Origin: Elmis aenea
Taxonomy: Eukaryota; Arthropoda; Insecta; Coleoptera; Elmidae
NCBI GenBank assembly: GCA_947652605.1
Contig: OX393577.1
Coordinates: forward strand, 21,579,466 to 21,643,465
Reading direction: 5' to 3'
Length of the DNA: 64,000 nucleotides
Shown here: one piece after another, positions 34,232 through 45,034 of the stretch
How the letters are laid out: the number at the start of each line of letters is the position of its first letter
How positions within the stretch are numbered: position 1 is the first letter of the stretch
Notes under the pieces: generated by a model
Told to the model about the DNA's origin: nothing
The model's input: only the letters and a program-made list of their open reading frames with translations
The model's database searches: none
Translations under genes and position numbers: made by a program

Positions 34232-34343
34232 AATTATACACGTTTGTCGAAAACAAAGTCTAACCCCAAATAATATTGCAAAGAAAGTTCTTTTGCTGAA
34301 ATATATGAGACAATGGACAGGCATGTCGTCAGTAGGGGTCTAG
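34232..34343 (+). CDS. Exon 5, terminal, of unidentified plus-strand host gene; truncated by a MITE
   Basis: The acceptor is the best in the window (TTGTCTTGTTTTGTTTTTTCAG). One base completes the split codon from the exon at 30403-30445; then IIHVCRKQSLTPNNIAKKVL and LLKYMRQWTGMSSV follow. At 34336 the hairpin element begins and its own GGGGTCTAG supplies a stop two codons later. Beyond the element, after the duplicated target CGTCAGTAG, the old frame would end EPW and a TAA at 34469-34471, with AATAAA at 34471-34476. So the insertion trades the last three residues for two. Product unknown. Confidence 0.5.
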
Positions 34344-34451
34344 GAACATTCTTCGCCCACATTTCTTCGCCGCCACAATTTTTCGGCGGCGAAGAATTGC
34401 GGGCGAAGAATTGCGGGCGAAGAATTGCGGGCGAAGAATGTTCCGGACACG
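34336..34451. mobile_element. 116-bp hairpin element, 9-bp duplication, inside a probable coding exon
   Basis: Starts GGGTCTAGGAACATTC and ends GAATGTTCCGGACACG, like 23369-23950. CGTCAGTAG is exactly duplicated at 34327-34335 and 34452-34460. Almost the whole element is TTCTTCGCC(G)CACA repeats and their complement, so it folds end to end. Confidence 0.94.
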
Positions 34452-36064
34452 CGTCAGTAGAGCCATGGTAAATAAAATAATATGGACCAAGACGTAAACT
34501 AAAGACACGGTATAAATAAGAAGAAAAACGATATTTTATTGATGATAGTGATTTGTACAATAAATCTAAGCAGGTATCACGAGTAATATTGGTGTTTTCG
34601 TGACGAAATTCCACAGGTTGTCAGTATATGATTAAAATCAAAGCTTTTGATGAATAATTTTAACATTACCTAAATAATAAATCAAATTGCCTTAGCTTCA
34701 ATATTTTTTTACATGCAAAGCGCTTTTAATTTATGTGAGTTTAAAAAATATTACTTTCTTCAAACTACTTTATGGTCGTAATTTCTGGGGAACTACTTCA
34801 CTTTAGCGGCAGTTGTCGAAAATTGATAAAATTTTGTGGGTTAATAAAACTAGACTTGCTGAACTCAAATATGTTAAAATTACTTGGCGCTCTCATTTAA
34901 TAAGCGTAAAAATTCAATATAAAAGTTCCGTTTGACAGTTAGGTTAGGTTTTTTAATTCGAATTTTCTCATGTTAGGATGACTAAATTATCTGTGTAAAG
35001 TGTACAAATATGATTATAAGGCATAAATGAAACTATATTTGTATTGATTTTGTGTTAAAATAAGCTTAAAATAACGTAAATCTTATAACATACCCAAGTA
35101 CACAACTGTCATTTTTTGCCGTCTTGACTTACTTTTTCCACCTTTCTTGACCTTTCTGAGATAGTAAGGTGGACTCATTTAGATCTATAAGGATCAGATC
35201 AGTTTCAGTTGGAACTAAAATTTTAATTTTAAGCGACCCTTAATTTATTTTTTTAACAAATAACTTGTAATTTGAGAGTGGTAGTTAATAATGCTGGTTG
35301 ATTAACCTTATTTCACTCTTAACTTTCTGTGAAAAAACACTCATGAAACGTAATTTTCACAGACGTCATTTACTAAAATGAGATTAATTAGAATGCCTTT
35401 AGCGGCATTTGTCGAAAATTGATAAAATTTTGTGGGTTAATAAAACTAGACTTGCTGAACTTAAATATTCAACCGAAGTACGTGTAGTTTGAGGGAGAAT
35501 AAAAGCTAGTAAGGCAAACTGATTTACCTTATTTAGTAACAAAATTAGTAGAAGTTGAACAAAAAGTTCTACTCTTAAGTAAATAACTATCAAACTTATC
35601 CTTTGTAAAAGTTAAAGTTAATTTGTCTTCCAATTAATTGTTGTTTAGTTAGTTTAAGTTATCTAAAACCAAATAAAAGCTGTAAACATTTAAAAATTAA
35701 TATATTAAAATTTTTCTTAACATATTTTTTTGATATTAATTTAAGTTATTTTAAGAAGTATTTCGCAATATAATACTCTTTAAAGAAAAGTGAATTAAAT
35801 TGCATTGTGCACTAAAAAAAAAAACATTTTGCCTAAACTGCAATCAATTAAAATAATTAACTTAAGACTTAAATATTCGTTTCAACTATTTTATTGCTTA
35901 TAAATAAGCTTTATTAACAAGCACAGGAGAAAAATAGTTATCGACTAAAACTCAACCATAACCTGATAATTGAAAACTTCATAGCAGTTCGTACATCTGC
36001 AAAATTCATCACCACCTAAAATGATGAAATTTGTTCATTGCCTAAGAATTCCAAAATTAAACAG

Positions 36065-39000
36065 GTAATACGAACTACTTCCGCTTAGGCGTTCCTTGTT
36101 ATTCTGCATTGAAAAAAAAAAACTTTACCCAACCTCTAACTAGCCCAAACACAGTGTCCATAGAATAGTGGTGCACAAGCGTTGCACGTCATTCAATTCC
36201 AAACTACTTCCGCTTAAGCGCTCCTTGTTATTCTGCATTGAAAAAAAAAAACTTTACCCGACCTCTAACCTGACCCTCTAACTAGCACAAACAGTGTCCA
36301 TAGAATAGTGGTACACAAGCGTTGCACGTCATTCGATTCCGATCTACTTCCGCTTAGGCGTTCCTTGTTATTCTGCATTTAAAAATAACCTGACCCTCTA
36401 ACTAGCCCAAACACAGTGTCCATAGAATAGTGGTGCACAAGCGTTGCACGTCATTCAATTCCGAACTACTTCCGCTTGGGCGTTCCTTGTTATTCTGCAT
36501 TGCAAAAAAAAAACTTTACCCGACCTCTAACCTGACCCTCTAACTAGCACAAACAGTGTCCATAGAATAGTGGTGCACAAGCGTTGCACGTCATTCAATT
36601 CCGAACTACTTCAGCTTAGGCGTTTCTTGATATTCTGCATTGAAAAAAAAAAACTTTACCCGACCTGTAACCTGACCCTCTAACTAACCCAAACACAGTG
36701 TCCATAGATTAGTGGTGCACAAGCGTTGCACGTCATTCAATTCCGAACTACTTCCGCTTGGGCGTTCCTTGTTATTCTGCATTGAAAAAAAACTTTACCC
36801 GACCTCTAACCTGACCCTCTAACTAGCCCAAACACAGTGTCCATAGAATAGTGGTGCACAAGCGTTGCACGTCATTTAATTCCGAACTGCTTCCGCTTAG
36901 GCGTTCCTTGTTATTCTGCATTGAAAAAAAAAAACTTTACCCGACCTCTAACCTGACCCTCTAACTAACCCAAACAGTGTCCATAGAATAGTGGTGCACA
37001 AGCGTTGCACGTCATTCAATTCCGAACTACTTCCGCTTTAGCGTTCCTTGTTATTCTGCATTGAAAAAAAAAATACCCGACCTCTAACCTGACCCTCTAA
37101 TTGGCCCAAAGTGTCCATAGAATAGTGGTACACAAGCGTTGCACGTCATTTAATTCCGAACTACTTCCGCTTAGGCGTTCCTTGTTATTCTGCATTGAAA
37201 AAAAAAATACCCTACCTCTAACCTGACCCTCTAACTAGCCCAAACACAGTGTCCATAGAATAGTGGTGCACAAGCGTTGCACGTCATTCAATTCCGAACG
37301 ACTTCCGCTTAAGCGCTTCTTGTTATTCTGCATTGAAAAAAAAAACTTTACCCGACCTCTAACCTGACCCTCTAACTAACCCAAACACAGTGTCCATAGA
37401 ATAGTGGTGCACAAGCGTTGCACGTCATTCAATTCCGAACTACTTCCGCTTAAGCGCTCCTTGTTATTCTGCATTGAAAAAAAAAAACTTTACCCGACCT
37501 GTAACCTGACCCTCTAACTAACCCAAACACAGTGTCCATAGAATAGTGGTGCACAAGCGTTGCACGTCATTCAATTCCGAACTACTTCCGCTTAGGCGTT
37601 CCTTGTTATTCTGCATTGAAAAAAAAATACCTGACCTCTAATCTGACCCTCTAACTAGCCCAAACACAGTGTCCATAGAATAGTGGTGCACAAGCGTTGC
37701 ACGTCATTCAATTCCGAACTACTTCCGCTTAAGCGCTTCTTGTTATTCTGTATTAAAAAAAAAACTTTACCCGACCTCTAACCTGACCCTCTAACTAACC
37801 CAAACACAGTGTCCATAGAATAGTGGTGCACAAGCGTTGCACGTCATTCAATTCCGAACTACTTCCGCTTAAGCGCTCCTTGTTATTCTGCATTGAAAAA
37901 AAAAACTTTACCCGACCTGTAACCTGACCCTCTAACTAGCCCAAACACAGTGTCCATAGAATAGTGGTGCACAAGCGTTGCACGTCATTCAATTCCGAAC
38001 TACTTCCGCTTAGGCGTTCCTTGTTATTCTGCATTGAAAAAAAAAAACCCGACCTCTAACCTGACCCTCTAACTAGCTCAAACACAGTGTCCATAGAATA
38101 GTGGTGCACAAGCGTTGCACGTCATTCAATTCCGAACTACTTCCGCTTAGGCGTTCCTTGTTATTCTGCATTGAAAAAAAAAACTTTACCCGACCTGTAA
38201 CCTGACCCTCTAACTAGCTCAAACACAGTGTCCATAGAATAGTGGTGCACAAGCGCAGCACGTCATTCGATTCCGAACTACTTCCGGTTAGGCGTTCCTT
38301 GTTATTTTGCATTGAAAAAAAAAATACCCGACCTCTAACCTGACCCTCTAACTAGCCCAAACACAGTGTCCATGGAATAGTGGTGCACAAGCGTTGCACG
38401 TCATTCGATTCCGAACTACTTCCGGTTAAGCGTTCCTTGTTATTCTGCATTGAAAAAAAAAACTTTACCCGACCTGTAACCTGACCCTCTAACTAGCCCA
38501 AACACAGTGTCGATAGAATAGTGGTGCACAAGCGCAGCACGTCATTCAATTCGGACTACTTCCGCTTAGGCGTTTCTTGTTATTCTGCATTGAAAAAAAA
38601 AACTTTACCCTACCTCTAACCTGACCCTCTAACTAGCCCAAACACAGTGTCCATGGAATAGTGGTGCACAAGCGTAGCACGTCATTCGATTCCGAACTAC
38701 TTCCGGTTAGGCGTTCCTTGTTATTTTGCATTGAAAAAAAAAATACCCGACCTCTAACCTGACCCTCTAACTAGCCCAAACACAGTGTCCATGGAATAGT
38801 GGTGCACAAGCGTTGCACGTCATTCAATTCCGAACTACTTCCGGTTAAGCGTTCCTTGTTATTCTGCATTGAAAAAAAAAAACTTTACCCGACCTGTAAC
38901 CTGACCCTCTAACTAGCCCAAATACAGTGTCGATAGAATAGTGGTGCACAAGCGCAGCACGTCATTCAATTCGGACTACTTCCGCTTAGGAGTTTCTTGT

Positions 39001-39515
39001 TATTCTGCATTGAAAAAAAAAACTTTACCCTACCTCTAACCTGACCCTCTAACTAGCCCAAACACAGTGTCCATGGAATAGTGGTGCACAAGCGTAGCAC
39101 GTCATTCGATTCCGAACTACTTCCGGTTAGGCGTTCCTTGTTATTTTGCATTGAAAAAAAAAAAAACCGACCTCTAACCTGACCCTCTAACTAGCCCAAA
39201 AACAGTGTCCATGGAATAGTGGTGCACAAGCGTTGCACGTCGTTCAATTTCGAACTACTTCCGCTTAGGCGTTCCTTGTTATTCTGCATTGAAGAAAAAA
39301 AATACCCGACCTCTAACCTGACCCTCTAACTAGCCCAAACACAGTGTCCATGGAATAGTGGTGCACAAGCGTTGCACGTCATTCGATTCAGAACTACTTC
39401 CGGTTAAGCGTTCCTTGTTATTCTGCATTGAAAAAAAAAATACCCGACCTCTAACCTGACCCTCTAACTTGCCCAAACAAAGTATCCATATAATAGTGGT
39501 GCACAAGCGTTGCAC
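36065..39515. repeat. Satellite array, ~140-bp unit, about 24 copies, partly trimeric
   Basis: The word TTATTCTGCATTG recurs about every 140 bp, followed by an A run (7-12), ACCCGACCTCTAACCTGACC, GTGTCCATAGAATAGTGG and GTGCACAAGCGTTGCAC, an imperfect palindrome. A few units are ~122-129 bp through small deletions. Variants alternate (CTTAGGCGTTCC versus CTTAAGCGCTCC; with or without CTTT before ACCC). In the 3' third the variant TTATTTTGCATTG recurs at 38302, 38721 and 39141, 419-420 bp apart: a three-unit higher-order repeat. Minus-strand open frames here are repeat artefacts. Confidence 0.95.
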
Positions 39516-39654
39516 ATCATATTTACACGTGTTGGACATTTCAAATATTATAAAAAATTAACTACAGCAATTTGTTTGAAAGCCGGTTAGTTAAAAGTTA
39601 ATTACACATTTTAATAAGATAAATAAAATTGTTTGGTTAACCTGTTGCAGACTA

Positions 39655-39808
39655 TGGGTCAATCTAAACAGATGAATCTTCCTTAGGTGTAAACAAATTT
39701 TACTTTGGTTACCTTTGTTAATAACAATCATAATCTCAATAGCAACAATGGTAACCATAGCAAAATGTGCTTACACCTAAGGAAGATTCATCTGTTTAGA
39801 TTGACCCA
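39655..39808. mobile_element. 154-bp MITE with ~38-bp near-perfect TIRs
   Basis: TGGGTCAATCTAAACAGATG at 39655 mirrors CATCTGTTTAGATTGACCCA at 39789-39808 and pairing continues through TTCCTTAGGTGTAA. It lies inside the 34793-40582 element, so it inserted later or was carried along. Confidence 0.9.
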
Positions 39809-40582
39809 TTATTAATGTGTAATCTTTTTATGATTTTCCAACAATATCCATTTAATTTTAACAACTATTTATTTGCAAAGTAGTCGCATCGATCAATATA
39901 ACCTATTAAACTTCAAACAAATAATTAACGTTTCAAGCGTTGTAAGGTTATATCTACAGTAGGAGTAGATCTTATGTACCGTTACTTATAGGGTACGGTG
40001 CAGAATGGCATTTTCGTTGCCGCTGTAAGTAGGGACCTTACGGTGCGTTATAACATTATAAGCTAACATCTCCCATAGCGTAATAACGTTACTACAACTC
40101 TCAAATTACAAGTTATTTGTTAAAAAAATAAATTAAGGGTCGCTTAAAATTAAAATTTTAGTTCCAACTGAAACTGATCTGATCCTTATAGATCTAAATG
40201 AGTCCATCCTACTATCTCAGAAAGGTCAAGAAAGGTGAAAATGGTAGTTCAAGACGGCAAAAAATGACAGTTGTGAGTTTGGGTATGTTATAAGATTTAC
40301 GTTATTTTTAGCTTATTTTAACACAAAATCAATACAAATATAGTTTTATTTATGCCTTATAATCATATTTGTACACTTTACACAGATAATTTAGTCATCC
40401 TAACATGAGAAAATTCGAATTAAAAAACCTAACCTAACTGTCAAACGGAACTTTTATAATGAATTTTTACGCTAAGTAATTGAGAGCGCCAAGTAATTTT
40501 AACAGATTTGAGTTCAGCAAGTCTAGTTTTATTAGTCCACTTAATTTTATCAATTTCTGACAACTGCCGCTAAAGTGAAGTT

Positions 40583-41224
40583 ATACCATTTCGGGTTCAT
40601 TTAAAAAATATTATCGATAAAAATCTTGGACGACGTAATCAAAATCGAACATTTATATCATAAGCTTGCTGTCATATATTACAGCAATTTTGTCTTGGAC
40701 GATCAAATACAAGTGGTCTTGTTGCCATAATGGTGATGAATAATGGTTATTGAAAACTATTACCATAATTTACAGCCATGTTTTGATGCAAAATTTATTC
40801 GCAAAATGTAAAATCCCATAAATTTATGTCATAATGTCAATTTCTGTGCTAATTCATGCACCAAATCTTAAATTCCATGAATATTTTTTATTTGATCCGC
40901 CTATCCTTATTCTCACTAGCTTAATATTGACCGGAGTGAATCTAGCGGCCTTTCTAGCGGCCTAAAAGTAGGGGCCCCTACGCTATGGCACAGTATGTGA
41001 ACGGAGCGTCGCATACCATACACCATTGTTCCCGCAGGCTATACCTCTCCCTCAAGGGTAATAGTACATGCAATGTAGCAACTTTACTTTACTTTAACAG
41101 AGAATAAAAATAAGTCGGTGACAAAAAATATTAACTTCCGACTAAAATAGTCGTTTGCAACTCGTCTCAACAGCAAATTATAATACAAAATGGATATTAA
41201 TATAAATGAACCGAGTAAATAAAT
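40583..41224. other. Stretch between two repeat blocks, no gene
   Basis: GC-rich words at 40945-41010 (AGGGGCCCCTACGC, palindromic) may belong to a mobile-element end. A short frame MDININEPSK opens at 41190 right before the next array. No other feature. Confidence 0.4.
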
Positions 41225-43963
41225 CAATTATATAAAAAAATTCATATCATCGCTCTGCCCCAGGGTGAAGTATTCATATTTATGGGGTAGATGCATCAAA
41301 CCATTCTACATAATGCACCATATAAATCATCTTGACTTAATGGCGTTATCAATTAAAAAAAAAAAAAGATTAATTAAATTATATAAAAAAATTCATATCA
41401 TCGCTCTGCCCCGGGGTGGAGTATTCATATGTATAGGGTAGATGCACCAAACCATCCTACATAATGCACCATATAAATCATTTTGACTTAATGGCGTTAT
41501 CAATTTTTTTCAAAAAAAAAAGATTAATTAAATTATATAAAAAAATTCATATCATCGCTCTGCCCCGGGGTGGAGTATTCATATGTATAGGGTAGATGCA
41601 CCAAACCATCCTACATAATGCACCATATAAATCATTTTGACTTAATGGCGTTATCAATTTTTTTCAAAAAAAAAGATTAATTAAATTATATAAAAAAATT
41701 CATATCATCGCTCTGCCCCGGGGTGGAGTATTCATATGTATAGGGTAGATGCATCAAACCATCCTACATAATGCACCATATAAATCATTTTGACTTAATG
41801 GCGTTATCAATTTTTTTCAAAAAAAAATTATTAATTAAATTATATAAAAAAATTCATATCATCGCTCTGCCCCGGGGTGGAGTATTCATATGTATAGGGT
41901 AGATGCACCAAACCATCCTACATAATGCACCATATAAATCATTTTGACTTAATGGCGTTATCAATTTTTTTCAAAAAAAAAAGATTAATTAAATTATATA
42001 AAAAAATTCATATCATCGCTCTGCCCCGGGGTGGAGTATTCATATGTATAGGGTAGATGCACCAAACCATCCTACATAATGCACCATATAAATCATTTTG
42101 ACTTAATGGCGTTATCAATTTTTTTCAAAAAAAAATTATTAATTAAATTATATAAAAAAATTCATATCATCGCTCTGCCCCGGGGTGGAGTATTCATATG
42201 TATAGGGTAGATGCACCAAACCATCCTACATAATGCACCATATAAATCATTTTGACTTAATGGCGTTATCAATTTTTTTCAAAAAAAAAAGGTTTAATTA
42301 AATTATATAAAAAAATTCATATCATCGCTCTGCCCCGGGGTGGAGTATTCATATGTATAGGGTAGATGCACCAAACCATCCTACATAATGCACCATATAA
42401 ATCATTTTGACTTAATGGCGTTATCAATTTTTTTCAAAAAAAAATTATTAATTAAATTATATAAAAAAAATCATATCATCGCTCTGCCCCGGGGTGGAGT
42501 ATTCATATGTATAGGGTAGATGCACCAAACCATCCTACATAATGCACCATATAAATCATTTTGACTTAATGGCGTTATCAATTTTTTTCAAAAAAAAAAG
42601 ATTAATTAAATTATATAAAAAAATTCATATCATCGCTCTGCCCCGGGGTGGAGTATTCATATGTATAGGGTAGATGCACCAAACCATCCTACATAATGCA
42701 CCATATAAATCATTTTGACTTAATGGCGTTATCAATTTTTTTCAAAAAAAATTATTAATTAAATTATATAAAAAAATTCATATCATCGCTCTGCCCCGGG
42801 GTGGAGTATTCATATGTATAGGGTAGATGCACCAAACCATCCTACATAATGCACCATATAAATCATTTTGACTTAATGGCGTTATCAATTTTTTTCAAAA
42901 AAAAAAGATTAATTAAATTATATAAAAAAATTCATATCATCGCTCTGCCCCGGGGTGGAGTATTCATATGTATAGGGTAGATGCATCAAACCATCCTACA
43001 TAATGCACCATATAAATCATTTTGACTTAATGGCGTTATCAATTTTAAAAAAAAAAAAAGATTAATTAAATTATATAAAAAAATTCATATCATCGCTCTG
43101 CCCCGGGGTGGAGTATTCATATGTATAGGGTAGATGCATCAAACCATCCTACATAATGCACCATATAAATCATTTTGACTTAATGGCGTTATCAATTTTT
43201 TTCAAAAAAAAATTATTAATTAAATTATATAAAAAAATTCATATCATCGCTCTGCCCCGGGGTGGAGTATTCATATGTATAGGGTAGATGCACCAAACCA
43301 TCCTACATAATGCACCATATAAATCATTTTGACTTAATGGCGTTATCAATTTTTTTCAAAAAAAAAAGATTAATTAAATTATATAAAAAAATTCATATCA
43401 TCGCTCTGCCCCGGGGTGGAGTATTCATATGTATAGGGTAGATGCACCAAACCATCCTACATAATGCACCATATAAATCATTTTGACTTAATGGCGTTAT
43501 CAATTTTTTTCAAAAAAAAATTATTAATTAAATTATATAAAAAAATTCATATCATCGCTCTGCCCCGGGGTGGAGTATTCATATGTATAGGGTAGATGCA
43601 CCAAACCATCCTACATAATGCACCATATAAATCATTTTGACTTAATGGCGTTATCAATTTTTTTCAAAAAAAAAAGATTAATTAAATTATATAAAAAAAT
43701 TCATATCATCGCTCTGCCCCGGGGTGGAGTATTCATATGTATAGGGTAGATGCACCAAACCATCCTACATAATGCACCATATAAATCATTTTGACTTAAT
43801 GGCGTTATCAATTTTTTTCAAAAAAAAATTATTAATTAAATTATATAAAAAAATTCATATCATCGCTCTGCCCCGGGGTGGAGTATTCATATGTATAGGG
43901 TAGATGCACCAAACCATCCTACATAATGCACCATATAAATCATTTTGACTTAATGGCGTTATC
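41225..43963. repeat. Satellite array, ~153-bp unit, 18 copies, alternating dimer
   Basis: CGCTCTGCCCC recurs from 41251 to 43863 every 151-154 bp (18 copies). Units are nearly identical (only occasional C/T, for example GATGCACC or GATGCATC), containing CCCCGGGG and CATATG palindromes. From about 41660 the linker alternates strictly between AAGATTAATTAAA and TTATTAATTAAA, with one phase slip near 43040, giving a ~307-bp two-unit repeat. The first unit is the most diverged (CCCAGGGTGAAG). The array ends abruptly at GCGTTATCA, 43963. Confidence 0.96.
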
Positions 43964-44476
43964 AGAGACTGCAATGCACCAGTCGAAAATTGGTTTAAAA
44001 TAGTGAAACACGATACTTTTAGAAGTAAATTAAGGTGGCGACCGGCGCGCTTTGTAGCAATTCTATCAAATTTATTAAAAGCCAGAATCGACAAGCAAAC
44101 AATCTCTATAAAAACAACAAGACAAAGACAGATAAAAAACAACAAAAATAAAGAATGTCGCAGAACAAAACAAATTGCGCAAATAAACGATACCGTATCA
44201 AAATTTAATGATACAAATAGTTTAGATTTGTGTGAAGAACAGTGGGGAAAATGTGAGGCACGTGTTTTAAAAAACCAAACAAATAATTATTTTACAGACT
44301 TTGCCACTGATATAGTAAGTGATTTGTCTTGTTCTTCTACTTTCACACCATCACCAAAAAGAATAAAAATTTCAGCCACAAGCACACCTTCTCAATCGAA
44401 TTTGAAAAGACCACCTCATAATATCAGTATTAAAGCCTCTGATCGCGAGGCCTTGCACAGCGGACACGAACTCTAG
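43964..44476 (+). CDS. C-terminal coding fragment of unknown (possibly transposase) protein
   Basis: Immediately after the satellite a frame opens: RDCNAPVENWFKIVKHDTF, RSKLRWRPARFVAILSNLLK; it runs through a lysine/threonine-rich middle to SSTFTPSPKRIKISATSTPS and stops at 44474-44476 (171 codons in all; an ATG-initiated version would start at 44003). The 'N-x-PVE-WF-K-x-VKHD' block followed by a low-complexity basic tail resembles the C-terminus of some insect DNA transposases, but I cannot name the family. Its N-terminal part would lie where the satellite now is. Frame is intact from the array boundary. Confidence 0.5.
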   Translation, partial: RDCNAPVENWFKIVKHDTFRSKLRWRPARFVAILSNLLKARIDKQTISIKTTRQRQIKNNKNKECRRTKQIAQINDTVSKFNDTNSLDLCEEQWGKCEARVLKNQTNNYFTDFATDIVSDLSCSSTFTPSPKRIKISATSTPSQSNLKRPPHNISIKASDREALHSGHEL

Positions 44477-44689
44477 ACCGCTCGCGAGTATTTACGTCAT
44501 ATCCATTGCACGAAAAATTTCGTTCGTCATATTGATTGTATTGAAAATATGAAATAAAAAATTAATGAAACGTAAGAATTATTTAAAATTTTACTTTTTT
44601 ATAGTGTATACAACATATTATATCACACAACAATGCATAATTATCCATTTGGCATGTTTTTAAAAAGATTACAAAACAGTACAAAGTTT

Positions 44690-44850
44690 TCAAAAATTTA
44701 ATTTTTGGTATGAAAATCTTTAAAGCAAGGTTCAGGACAAAGGCCCGTGCTGCAAATTGCACACCAATAACGACTTTCTTTTTTTTTTACTTTTTTGAAG
44801 CACAGAACACATAGTAAATGTCGGCAAGTGGCGCTGTAAACGTTTTCGAA
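44690..44850 (-). pseudogene. piggyBac C-terminal cysteine-rich domain remnant
   Basis: Minus strand: TCRHLLCVLCFKKVKKK, a frameshift in an A run, then SRYWCAICSTGLCPEPCFKD and FHTK. This is the CxxC...CxxCxxxLCxxxCFxxxH zinc-binding tail found at the end of piggyBac transposases. The catalytic part is not present to the right, where the foldback element at 45035 follows. Confidence 0.72.
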
Positions 44851-45034
44851 CAAACAAAATAGATGACGTCATAAAGTGATCCTATATGTAATGACCGAAG
44901 CAAAGAAATCGTACGTTTTCGTCAAATACAATAAGATATACACAATTTTACACAAAGCGAATATGTACGGCATTGTCGCTATTCATGACCAAGGCCGATG
45001 ACGATTATATGCGGCATAACAGCTTAAGAGGCTA

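Larger units (their letters stand above)
34793..40582. mobile_element. 5.8-kb element with ~490-bp inverted ends enclosing a satellite array
   Basis: ACTTCACTTTAGCGGCAG at 34794-34811 mirrors CTGCCGCTAAAGTGAAGT near 40563-40580, and the arms pair at ~93 percent to about 35283 and 40094 (GATCAGTTTCAGTTGG and complement; TTAGGTTAGGTTTTTTAATT and complement). A further direct copy of the first ~70 bp of the left end lies at 35398-35468. Between the arms are AT-rich sequence, the 140-bp satellite, and a small MITE. No transposase was recognised and no clear target duplication. Long inverted ends plus internal tandem repeats recall foldback elements; a large Maverick-type element is unlikely because no genes are present. 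Confidence 0.82.

Noticed and set aside
34793..40582. Maverick/Polinton identity for the large inverted-end element
   Set aside because: No polymerase, integrase, ATPase or protease sequence between the arms; the interior is satellite and AT-rich DNA only.
36065..43963. CRISPR-like arrays
   Set aside because: Units are contiguous satellites of 140 and 153 bp without unique spacers, in a eukaryotic transposon setting.
43855..44145. 96-codon minus-strand frame across the end of the 153-bp satellite
   Set aside because: It runs from an AT-rich strand complement of the coding fragment into the satellite; shadow of the plus-strand frame.
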